A stretch of DNA of 64,000 bases, from positions 34,693,534-34,757,533 of the forward strand of contig OZ024905.1 in the NCBI GenBank assembly GCA_964017125.1, given 5' to 3'. Of this stretch, positions 53,649 through 64,000 are shown piece by piece. The notes beneath the pieces are model-generated. The model ran no database searches. It had not been told where the DNA came from and saw only the letters and a program-made list of their open reading frames with translations. This DNA comes from Flabesymbios commensalis. Its lineage: Eukaryota > Annelida > Polychaeta > Terebellida > Flabelligeridae. How positions within the stretch are numbered: position 1 is the first letter of the stretch; every line of letters begins with the position of its first letter. The position numbers were made by a program, and so were the translations under genes.

Positions 53649-55269
53649 TTTTATTTTATAAAATTTGTAATTTTTACTGGTAAAGTTTCCGAAGACCTCC
53701 ATACCATGCAGATCAGGCATACCGTAGTATACTTAATAAACGCATCCCCCCTCTAATAAACGCTCACTCTCCCCCCCCCCCCCCTCGTTTTTCAGGTAGG
53801 CCACCCTGTATGCTGGCTTCAAAAATCAATAAAGGCTCTCTTGTCCCTAATACTAATTAGACTAACCAGTTCCTTTGATAAAACGGCGGCCGATTTTGCA
53901 TACAGGTTCGTTCGTTGTGGTCAGGTTCTTTTAATAGAAAACTAGAAAAGGAGTCCTGGCTTTAGGCTGTACGAGTGCTTTAGACAAAAAATCGGCTCAA
54001 TATTTTGTAAAGATAACTGTATTGGTCTTCCTCATGGGCCGGAATCCTAAATTTCCAGGATATAATTAAGGAAAGGACCAAGGAGACAAGTTAAAATAGG
54101 GCCTATATATCTTCAACGTTTATTCATTCCATTGCCGGTGCTGGCCAACATCCATTCGATACTTGCCAGTAAATCGTGCTGCGCGTATCTCAAATATTAA
54201 TTTTAAGGGTGTTTCTTTCATTTAACGAAGTAGCCTCTGGATTACATTTCTTTACGGTGGGGATGGTTGGTGGTTCAAGGCCAATTTTTTTTGCCACGGG
54301 GGGGGGGGGGGTCAAAACCTATTCGGATTCAATTGTTTTTAGGTGGGGAGGGGGATCACAACAAATATGAACAAGCAAGGGGGGTAAAGGCAAATTTGTA
54401 CAAAAAAAATTTCGGTAGCCTCTTCAGATTTAATTATTTTCAAGTGGGTCAAACGAATCTATTAATTAATTTTTATTATTTCAATTTTTTTTTAAAAAGG
54501 TTTAGATTTATTTTTTTGTATGGGGGGGGGGTGGTTGGGAACAGGTAGTTCAAAAGAATATTTTTTATTTATTTTGACTGTCTTTTAAAAAAATATAATG
54601 CATCTTTGGTTTCAATTATCTTTGGGTGGGGGGAAAGTACGATGGTCAAAGGAACAGTCTTCTTTTAAAAAGGGGTGCGTTAACAACGGAGGCATAGTCA
54701 TCGACGCCTGCGTCGATACACCTTTCTAGTTTTATTTTATAAAATTTGTAATTTTTACTGGTAAAGTTTCCGAAGACCTCCATACCATGCAGATCAGGCA
54801 TACCGTAGTATACTTAATAAACGCATCCCCCCTCTAATAAACGCTCACTCTCCCCCCCCCCCCTCGTTTTTCAGGTAGGCCACCCTGTATGCTGGCTTCA
54901 AAAATCAATAAAGGCTCTCTTGTCCCTAATACTAATTAGACTAACCAGTTCCTTTGATAAAACGGCGGCCGATTTTGCATACAGGTTCGTTCGTTGTGGT
55001 CAGGTTCTTTTAATAGAAAACTAGAAAAGGAGTCCTGGCTTTAGGCTGTACGAGTGCTTTAGACGAAAAATCGGCTCAATATTTTGTAAAGATAACTGTA
55101 TTGGTCTTCCTCATGGGCCGGAATCCTAAATTTCCAGGATATAATTAAGGAAAGGACCAAGGAGACAAGTTAAAATAGGGCCTATATATCTTCAACGTTT
55201 ATTCATTCCATTGCCGGTGCTGGCCAACATCCATTCGATACTTGCCAGTAAATCGTGCTGCGCGTATCT
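53112..55269 (+). repeat. tandem duplication of a 1079-bp unit
   Basis: Unit 1 is 53112-54190 and unit 2 is 54191-55269. They are almost identical. Differences seen are G- and C-run lengths and one base (AGACAAAAAATCGG against AGACGAAAAATCGG). The left breakpoint lies inside the family E element, the right one in a MITE-like stretch. The junction is ATCTCAA, shared by both edges. Confidence 0.9.
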
Positions 55270-55640
55270 CAATGATATACACGATGTAGGCCTACCCACC
55301 CAATTTCTGTTCAATGTTGGGCCAGAGTTGCGACTCATTGCTAGTTCAATGCCGGTCAATCGCGTACGACGCTGGCTCAACAGTAGGCCTACTCTCAACA
55401 ATGACCCAACCCATGATTATTCTACACCAGCGGCTACAGCAACCACTGGACGGCTAACCAACTTCAATGTTGATCCAACGTGTCTGACGATGGCCCAACA
55501 ACAACCCAGTATTCTGTATACATGGTTACTTAGCGGCAATTGCTATACGGGTGACACTTTCATCCAGAAAGGCCACTACCCAGATAACACGATACATTGG
55601 CCCAATTGTGAGATAATGTTGGGCAATGATGGAGTATTTT
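55270..55640. repeat. degenerate CCCAGCAAACAC-family MITE sequence
   Basis: Blocks TCAATGTTGGGCC, CGTACGACGCTGGCTCAACA, AATGTTGATCCAACG and GATGGCCCAACAACAACCCA are the family's core words without clean ends. It is open for 144 codons in one frame, which I take as chance. Confidence 0.45.
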
Positions 55641-55984
55641 TTTGAGCCTATGTGTAGTCTATGTGTCAAATTAAATTTCGTTTCACTTTCTATTTTGTGT
55701 TTTTTTGGTTCACATTATTTTTTGCTATAATTTGCAATTATTTTTATAACTTTTGGATGTGGCTTTGATAAGCTTATAAGTCTAGTCGACAAATAGGTTT
55801 CCAGTGCACCCTCGTAAATATACTTCTTATTGGTGTATCTAGCTTGTAAAAACCCGTAGAAAGCGATTAGCTTTCTTTCACAAGCTGAAAAATGTCCCAC
55901 GTGCCATTTCTATGCAAATTTGTGCCGCCATTACCGAAAAATCTATATTGAGTTATAGCTCGGTCAATATCACAGATAATTTAC

Positions 55985-57085
55985 TGATCATTTAGGAAGT
56001 GATCACATTCTCCTTAATAATTATCTCAGACACTACCAAGATGATCTTGGCCACTAACAAACTGATGTCAACCACTGAAGCCACTTTAAAAGTGATCTCA
56101 GCCACTTCAAAAATGATATTGGCCACCGAAAAAGACACAGCCACTTTAAAAGTTATCGCAGCAACTACAAAAATGATCACAGCTACATTAAACGTTGTCT
56201 CATCCACTACAAAAGTGATCTAGCTCACTGAAGAAGTGACCAAAACCACTTTCAAAGTTATCTTAGCCACTACATACACTGAAGAAGTGATCACATGCAC
56301 CCTAATAAGTATCTCAGCCACTACAAAGGTGATCTTGGCTACAAACAAACTAATGTCAGCCTCTGAAGCTACTTAAAAAGTTATCTCATCCACTACAAAA
56401 GTGATCTATTATCTAGGCCACAAAAGAAGTGACCACAACCACTTTAAAAATGATCTTAGCCACTATATAAGTGGTCTTAGGCACATAAGAAGTGATCACA
56501 TCCTCCTTAATAATTATCTCAGCCACTACAAGGGTGATCTTGGTCACTAACAAACTGATGTCAGCCACTGAAGCCACTTTATCCGAGCCACTACAAAGGT
56601 GACCTTGGCCACAAACGAACTGATCTTGGACACTACAAAAATGATATTTACCACTGAAGAAGTGATCACAGCCACTTTAAAAGTTGTCTCATTCACTACA
56701 GAAGTGATCTTGGCCACTGAAGAAGTGACCACAGCCACTTTAAAAGTTATCTTCACTATATAAGTGAAGAAGTGATGACATCCTCCTTGAAAATTATGTC
56801 AACCACTACAAAGGTGATCTTTGCCACTAACACACTGATTACAGCCACTAAAAAAGTGATCTCGGTCACTACAAAAGTGATTTTAACCATTGAAAACGTG
56901 ATCACAGGCAATTTAAAAGTGTTCTCAGACACTGCAAAAGTGATCTAGGCCACAGAAGAAGTCATCACGGCCACTTTAAAAGCTATCTCAGCCTCCACAT
57001 AGGTGATATTGGTCACAAAAAACTGATCTTGGCCACTGAGGAAGTCACCACAGCCATTTTAAAAGTTATCTCAGCCACTACAAAA
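55985..57085 (+). repeat. 1.1-kb degenerate minisatellite, period about 24 bp
   Basis: The unit is close to GCCACTACAAAAGTGATCTT and alternates with GCCACTTTAAAAGTTATCTC. More than 40 units are present. The period is divisible by three, which explains the short repetitive frames on both strands. GTGATC words are very frequent. Confidence 0.85.
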
Positions 57086-58914
57086 TATATTGACTCACCA
57101 CATTTAACTTAACTGTCTACCCACCGCTAATAAAATGTGGGGTAAATTAGCATGCCATGACAAAATATGTCTGGTTTCGATTTTTCATTACCGATTTCGG
57201 CCATCTTACATTTTGCTCTGTAAAAAACCCTCCTATGACTGTTGAGCGCAAACAAATTGTCAGAAGATAGTTAGACCTTATACTATACAATGGTAAAAAA
57301 AGAATTTGGTAGGGAATTTGTTTTACGTTTTGTTGAAAAATCGCCTAACTTTCATGTCGGCAGCAAGGAAGTTTGGTGGCATGGTCTCAACAAAATTTCT
57401 CCAGCTCTTTATGGAACGCCAAAGTGGACTTTTCCTGCTACATTTATTTAGTTGGCCGTGATCATTTGAAATATTAAGTATTGCGTTTTATTATATATAA
57501 CGTTTCAAATGCTTGTATTTTGCTATACTAACTTGTTAAAAGTAATTAGTACATAAAACCGCATAGATTAAGGTACAAGTTTGGGAATAAATAACAAAGA
57601 TAAAATATATAATTTGTAAAAATAGTGTCTTTGTATGCATCAATTGGCAATACATTTGTGCAACATTGCACTACATGTAATGTCTAGAATGTAGGTACAG
57701 CATTAAATTGGAGCCCGTTTACTAGGCCTACTCGTAAAATACGGAGTCGGGCTCCATATAAATAAATATATATAACATGAAGCATTTATACAGATTGTGG
57801 TAGGCCCTATCTAGATTACATAGAAAACATATTTTATAATATTGTCTTAGGTGAATAATGCATAGGGCTATTTTTTGTGACCAATAATTTTAGAAAATAA
57901 AATGTGGTTCCATAGACATTTAAATGAGACGATTCTAGCACCGATAGGGTTAATTGCATAGTCATTGTTAAGTTGACAATCTGCGTCTTCGCTGAAGTGT
58001 TCATCTGTGTGGATTATTTTCTACGCACCAGTGGTGGAGGTGTCAAGGCGTGTTTCTCTGTTCTTTGGCAGACAGGGCAGGGTGGGGGTAGGGATGTCGG
58101 CCGTGGTTTGTAACCAATCAAATATTGAGATGTTGTCACAAAATATAGAGGGTGAACGGATTTTTCTAATAGCGGTGACAGGGGAGGGGCAATGTCGGTG
58201 ATCGTCAGTAGTCTGGACATTATGTGACCAATCAAATTGAATGCATGTACCATGTGTACCAACAACGAATGTCATCGTTTTTCCAGATATCGATGACAGG
58301 TGGGGGGGGGGGGGGCACTGTCGATGACTGCAAGTAGGCCTACCGCATTTTTAATGAAAGCCTAAACGCCCTAAGATTAAAGGAGTAGCTTGTTGTCCTG
58401 TCTCAGGTTTGTGAAATCAGCCGTGACCAGTGATTTATTTTGTTCAGCTTTTTTAGCGTTATTAGCTCAGACACCGTATAGACACAACGTTTTTATTAGT
58501 GCTAAGTCAAAACGCAACGAGTTAAGACACAGAAATATTTAATCTATTGCTATTTTTCTCAACTTATAGCTGTCCAATGTTCTGCGTGTGTAAGATCACG
58601 GCAAGGAGGAACAAATAAATTAGTTGTGCCTGTTTAAAAAATTCTAATGGTGTCTAATGGTGTGAAGTTCGCGATATTTCTCTGGAGCTTATTAGTTAGA
58701 CCAGTGTGACAGGAATACCGCACACCCACTCCCACTGCCCTGTGAAATATGATTAATCGTACAAAGCTTATATACCCATACAAATAAATAATAGTAGGCA
58801 TAAGTTACTATTATTTTTTTATTTTTTATTAGTAACTGAGAAAAAAAGAAAAACAATTTGGGATTTTCTTTACTAATCTCTGTGATATATGACATGTATT
58901 CAACATGTATTCAA
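57086..58914. other. no gene seen
   Basis: It includes a stretch at 57290-57400 with AAGGAAGTTTGGTGGCATGG, faintly like a helix-turn-helix transposase remnant. There is also a hairpin (GGAGCCCG / CGGGCTCC) at 57710-57757 and GA/GT-rich patches at 58030-58320. Nothing is firm enough to call. Confidence 0.4.
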
Positions 58915-59060
58915 ATAGTATTCATGAATACAGGGCTTTTAAAAAAGTATTTTAATACAATATATACGAATACTTGTATTCATAATTTTTTATGAATACC
59001 GAATACACATGAATACTTAAAAAAATGTAATCGAATACAGATGAATACGAATACTGAATA
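58915..59060. repeat. GAATAC-rich simple repeat
   Basis: About a dozen GAATAC or GTATTC words in both orientations (TATTCATGAATACAG, GAATACTTGTATTCA). Confidence 0.7.
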
Positions 59061-59540
59061 GCGACATCTGGTGCCGATATTGTAAGCTGGAGCTGTCCTT
59101 TCGCTTAGCTTAGGCGCCACCAAGTGAACGAGAGAGGCTGTATTGACTTTCAGTCAGAAAATAAAGGATCCCAGCTACTAAAAATAGTTTAAATACGGAA
59201 GCTTCGTAGGTCCACTTAGAATTAAACAATGCATTTTAAAATTGTTTTGTACACACACTTTATAATTCATCAAATTTAACACCTAGGCCTAACGTTATAA
59301 TAAGAAAATAAAAATCGACAGGGGCGGATTCAATATTTTTATAGTCCTGTATAGGGCTATATGAGGAATTCTATAATTTTAGGCGCCAGTGATGATATTT
59401 TCCTTGATATATGAGATTGTCCGAATATTGTCAAAAATTCAAACACATGTCAACTTAGCTTTGTGTATTGACATAGCGTTGTCAGCATAGCTTAATTTCA
59501 CTTTTAAACGCTTATTTTTATCAATTTAAATTTCTCTTAC

Positions 59541-60202
59541 CGTTATGGAGAGACTAATTTACCGTTATGGAGAGACCAATTTATGTTACAGAGTAATCTT
59601 AAAACTTAAATTTCTCAGTTACCCTTCTACAAAAGTATACCATATTTAACAAGTAGTTGAACATGGCTATTATAATGTTGATCACTTAATTTAGAAAGAA
59701 TTACTTTATGACAATAACCCTTAAATTATGAAATAAGAATTACTCTCTGTTACGATTATTGTCGTTATGGAGAGTAATAATAACGAGCATTGTCTCTCCA
59801 TAACGACAATTATTTCTGTTATGGAGTGACAATAAACAAATACTAAATATCGATGCTAACACAATTTAAAAGACAAAAAGAAAAGTTACTATTTCAACAA
59901 GTGTCACTTGTTGGTTAAAATACCAAATTCATAAAGGTTTATAGCTATTTTTAAATGAGTAAAAGGGCAATTTGTGACTACTCTTTCTCTCCATAACGTT
60001 TTTATTTTTGTTATGGAGAAACAGAAAATACGCGTTATGGAGAGACGTTTTTTTACTAAATCGCGCATAGCATCTATGTAATATGCTAAACTATGATTAT
60101 TTTTGTTTTTTTCAAGTGAGGTTTTAGTAGGCTTGGAGGTTGTAGGGTGCTTAAAAGTTTAATTGCAGTAGTTATGAGTAAAAAATCGCATTATGGAGGG
60201 AC
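59541..60202. repeat. cluster of CGTTATGGAGAGAC motifs in both orientations
   Basis: Nine copies in 662 bp: 59541, 59563, 59763, 59792 (minus), 59817, 59987 (minus), 60010, 60033 and 60189. Three are exact forward matches; the others differ by one to four bases. Spacing is irregular (8-200 bp) and the intervening DNA is unrelated AT-rich sequence. Confidence 0.8.
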
Positions 60203-60398
60203 ATTGAATTAAAATACTCGCCCAAAGACTTGCACAAACCTTACATTATTTCTAAACAAAGACACTTTTATCATACTTTTTTTCACCATTCACTGCATGA
60301 AGGTCTCGCGCAACTGTTTTGCACCAGACAAATGATATTTTGGTCAGAAAAAGTATAGAAATTGCTTTATAGGCATATATAGCCTACATACTGCCATA

Positions 60399-60496
60399 CA
60401 CTCTGAACAACATGGGTTCTTTAAAAAGAACCCTTCAGTGCTATTACCATGCAACCCCAGGATAACCCTGCAAGGGGACCTATATTGTTTAGAGTG
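60399..60496. mobile_element. 98-bp MITE with TA duplication
   Basis: TA on both sides (60397-60398, 60497-60498). Inverted ends CACTCTGAACAA and TTGTTTAGAGTG. Inside, GGGTTCTTTAAAAAGAACCC is a perfect palindrome. Confidence 0.75.
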
Positions 60497-60996
60497 TATA
60501 ACATGTGACTTAAGTAGGAGGTTCGTGGGCATTCTCTCTGTCTTTTTTTTATTTTGGATGCTCTCTAGGCCTATTGCAATGAGACACGACAAGAAAAGAT
60601 ACATTGTATGAAAAACATTGTTGCAAAATTTTAAACATAAAACACTGCAAAAGGGTGGATCCGAGCCACTAACATGTAGATCTATGTTAGTTTAAGAATC
60701 CCGACAAAAACTTAACCGCCTGCATATATGCTGTTATCATCATTTAGGATATAATCAGCCTTTCCCTTTTGTTGGTATTCAAAGATGAATGAGCAAATCA
60801 TGCAGCCTTGCGTAGACGCAAAGTTAAACATTGAGACCCGGGTTCAACGTCTGCTGTTTCTGAGAATACATCGGTTACCATGGCGATGCAGTCAGCACAG
60901 TGTCATCGCGTAGACATAAATTAGGGTGCACTGGGTGCATGTGCCAGGGACTATAGCTGTGTTGACACTGGGATTATGTTGCAGTGGGGTCTATAC

Positions 60997-61135
60997 ACAC
61001 TCCCCAAGAAACATGAGACATCCACCCAAAGGTTGACTGACCATTTGATCCGACAATGGATCAATCAATGTTCACTGAGGATTCCATCCTTTTACGTAGT
61101 GTTGGTTTTATGTTGATCCATCGCATACGACGCTG
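60997..61135. repeat. CCCAGCAAACAC-family MITE fragment
   Basis: CCCCAAGAAACATGAGACAT at the left and ATCCATCGCATACGACGCTG at the right carry the family's end and core words. Confidence 0.5.
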
Positions 61136-62465
61136 ATTATAAAAAATAATATTCGCCCCCTATCGATTAATATAATTATCCATATTAGATAGATATATAG
61201 GCTAATCGATACATATAGTCCAGTAGAAATTGACATGGACCCGGGAATTTTCACAGCAGCCTTTTTTGGTTTTAGACCTAAATACACCTGCAGCAACAAA
61301 AAAACCCTTCAAATGACGAGTGTAAACCATGTGACCAGATGAGAAAAAATCAGTATGATTAAATAAAGTTCAAGGTCGACAGAGCTGAAGATGTGGAATT
61401 ATTATGACCCGTGCCCAAAATTATTTTTATCAAATGTTATAGGCCTATTTGTACCATCAGAGCCAAATTCAATATCAGTAACGTAATATTAGTAAACATG
61501 CCACAAAATCCGGGAACCAAATAATTTCATTTTTTCTGGATTGTTGGAATTTTTCACATACCCCGTAGGCCTATAATGGTGACCAACAGCATCATTTAAA
61601 CACTCAAAAGAGAGTGCAAACCCTGTGATAAGGTGGGGAAAAAAATTGGATAAAGTTCAAGCAAGGTCACAAGAGGTCAAGATGTGGCATAACATGATCT
61701 CTGATCAATCCCTGATCAAATTTCAGCACCCCTGAGAATTAAAACAGCTTCAATTTTCAGGGGACTTACAATTTACTCATTAAGTGTTTCATTCTATTAA
61801 AGCTTGTCTTATAATTTTTCAAGAAACAATAGGGATGATCATATGTTTTATTTGTTATATTATAGTAAACTGATCATAATTTCTAGAAAACCGTTAAATT
61901 TTTACATTTTCACGAATTTGGAATATTTGATATTTAAAGATATATATTATATAACCCTAGAAACAGTAACGTGGTACCACTGACAATGATCGACGTAGGC
62001 CTACTTGTGAATAGAGAATATGTACAGTATTAATGAGATGGAACAAATCTAAGTACAACAGTCAACACCGAGTTGTTGAATTCATAATTCATAATTATTT
62101 CACAGGCAACATATGACACACCTCCTCTCATCACAAGTAGTAAACAAATGAGACTGGTCTAATTGATTTAAATGTTATTTAATGTAGGCCTACACTATGG
62201 AATATTGTGACAGAACTGTTTGAACACGTCCGTTTGTAACCAGTACGTGAATTAAAGGCGCTCCACGAAGGCATGGTGTATTCATTGTTTCCTTAATCCT
62301 TTCCATGCGGCTCCCGGATCCCAGCCGGGATCCGAAAACACCCCTTTACTTGCGGCTCCCAGACCCCAGGCGGGATTATGTATAGTTACAGGTTAGGCCT
62401 ATGACTGGTAATCACAGTACTGACAAGGCCATGTGTGTGAATTGCCACCAAACTGTGTTGGGGAA
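61136..62465. other. no gene seen
   Basis: AT-rich with several TAGGCCTA-type motifs. A short palindrome CGGATCCCAGCCGGGATCCG lies near 62320. No gene signal. Confidence 0.5.
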
Positions 62466-62752
62466 CATTCAGATGTCATTTTGTAACCCATGTATATAGA
62501 ATGTAGGCCTACCCCTGCTTTATTATGGGGGGAGGGGGTATCAACCTCTTATTAACCTCTTAAACGCTGTAATCCCGTCACCATCCTTTAATACTTGGGG
62601 ATGGGGTACTTGTAATGCCTATAATTAGCATTCAGATGTCATTTTGTAACCCATGTAGGCTATATAGAATGTACCCCTGCTTTACTATGGGGGGGGGGGT
62701 ATTAACCCCTTAATAACTTAGTTAACGCTGTAATCCCGTCACCACCCTTTAA
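62466..62752 (+). repeat. tandem duplication, period 163 bp
   Basis: Unit 1 (62466-62590) and unit 2 (62629-62752) share CATTCAGATGTCATTTTGTA, CCCCTGCTTTA, a G-run and GCTGTAATCCCGTCACCA. They differ by small indels, so the copy is older than the one at 53112. Confidence 0.75.
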
Positions 62753-64000
62753 AAACATGATCCATATGTCTAGTCGCAAATAATAACATTATTTGGGATT
62801 GTTATTTAACTAAGTAGCTCCTCAAGGTCATGCCAAGGTTACGTCAATACACCAAGCGTTTTGATATGTTTTATCAATTCAATTTGGGAAAATAATTAAA
62901 TAAAATCTTTGTTTTTTTCGGCAAGCATGATGTGGGTGGATAAGGGGTGGCCAAGTCCTAATGTCAATTATTCTTCTGGCTGAGTTTGAGTATGTCTTTG
63001 TATTTCATTTTCTGATACATATGTGTTTACCAGTCGAATTACCAAAACAATTATATAATTATATCACAGTATAAATATTACAGACCTAATATAAAATTAT
63101 TTATTCAATCATGATATTCCTATCAATCAGTTCAATTTGATAAAGCAGTAAATTATGCCAATGAACTCTAATAACATGACAGGGGATACAAAGTGTTATT
63201 AAAGAGTAAAGAGAGCGTAGGGTATGGTTACGATAAAACTGTGTTCACCGTGACAGTTTTCTAGCTCTGGCATACTGGTCAATACAACACCACCAATTTT
63301 AAAAATAAAACAACATGTAACTTGTTATTATCTGACAACACGCATAATCTATTTCAATGATTTACTGATGATTTTAGTATTTTTCATTCAATGTTAGTTC
63401 AGCTTTAATTTCGCGCGATACTTTATTGATTTATTTGTTTAAGCTACAACAAATATACAAAGATTATACAAAATATCCGATGTAATGACCAAAAATTTAA
63501 CACGAAGTCATGTTAAAATACATGTCACAATAATTAATTTAGTTGATTCTGATTGATTTACTACTTATATAAAACTGCTTTCATATATAAAATGTGTTGT
63601 TTATTATTCTAACAATAAAATAGTTTGTGCTAAAATCAGATAATTTTATAGCATATTAAAAAAGTCCGAAATTAGGAAGGAATTTGAAATTAGGAATTGA
63701 AATGTGAATTGGAATTATAAAAAATGAAAAAAAGTAATTGGAATTAGCCTCGGAATTTAAAAAAAGGAATTGGATCAGGCATTGGAATTAAAAAATGGAA
63801 TTGAACCCAGGTCTGTTCAATGGCCAACATTGAGCAAAATAACATTCTGTGCGATAGCAAGAAAATACTTTTGACCCCTCAAAACGAAAAAGTGTTTTTA
63901 GTTTTTCATAATATGTTTTGAAAAAACCTTAGAACATGGAAGTCAAGGGTACTGATACAGTGCTTCAACAGAAGGCAGCACAGAACGAAAACACATTTAC
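62753..64000. other. no gene seen; GGAATT-rich patch at 63665-63810
   Basis: AT-rich. From 63665 to 63810 words such as GGAATTGGAATT and GGAATTTAAAAAAAGG recur irregularly. Nothing gene-like. Confidence 0.5.

Noticed and set aside
55211-55645. 144-codon frame on the + strand
   Set aside because: It overlaps degenerate MITE core words and the edge of the tandem duplication; composition follows the repeat, not a protein.
55999-56756. Repetitive Thr/Val/Ile-rich frames on both strands
   Set aside because: They are a by-product of the 24-bp minisatellite, whose period is a multiple of three.
57290-57430. Transposase helix-turn-helix remnant
   Set aside because: Only a few residues in two frames are suggestive; no catalytic motif or inverted ends nearby.

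Overview
This is eukaryotic genomic DNA: AT-rich, intron-bearing and dominated by dispersed repeats, with no operons. One conserved protein gene runs along the + strand: the scaffold (A, PR65) subunit of protein phosphatase 2A. Exons carrying residues 27-589 (vertebrate PPP2R1A numbering, recalled from memory) lie between 18209 and 49545. They splice in phase into 563 codons plus a stop, the same length as the vertebrate protein over that span. The first coding exon (about 26 residues) was not found and probably lies left of the window or has escaped recognition. The gene content and the repeat types (CR1/Jockey-like LINE, tRNA-derived dimeric SINEs, CCCAGCAAACACGAG MITEs, Helentron-like elements with tandem cores, many TAGGCCTA motifs) suggest a marine invertebrate, perhaps a deuterostome. 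The species cannot be fixed from this sequence.

Layout. 1-330: CpG-bearing, promoter-like DNA ending in a strong splice donor. 905-5572: a decayed LINE used as a landing site by at least three DNA elements. 8515-10907: a candidate two-exon minus-strand gene with an ETS-type promoter motif. 11093-17200: large Helentron-like elements and small MITEs. 18209-49545: the PP2A scaffold gene, whose introns hold almost every repeat family in the window. These include two large foldback elements (32308-36432 and 41334-45085), a head-to-tail pair of Helentron-like elements (25548-29605), a pogo-like element and piggyBac-like MITEs. 49576-64000: a possible 3' UTR intron and poly(A) signal, then SINEs, a nearly perfect 1079-bp tandem duplication, a 1.1-kb degenerate minisatellite rich in GTGATC, and a cluster of a CGTTATGGAGAGAC motif.

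The most unusual system is the set of at least five non-autonomous element families that differ in sequence but share one end design. They sit at TT, start with a pyrimidine-rich arm that can fold back, and carry a matching inverted arm placed internally near the 3' end. That arm is followed by a short hairpin and CTAG or CTTG before TT. This is the layout expected of Helentrons/Helitron2. Several of these families also carry tandem internal units built around an AAAATGGCCGCC or AAGATGGCCGCC motif that resembles a YY1 site. No replicase or helicase gene, no LTR element, no virus-like element and no toxin gene was recognised.
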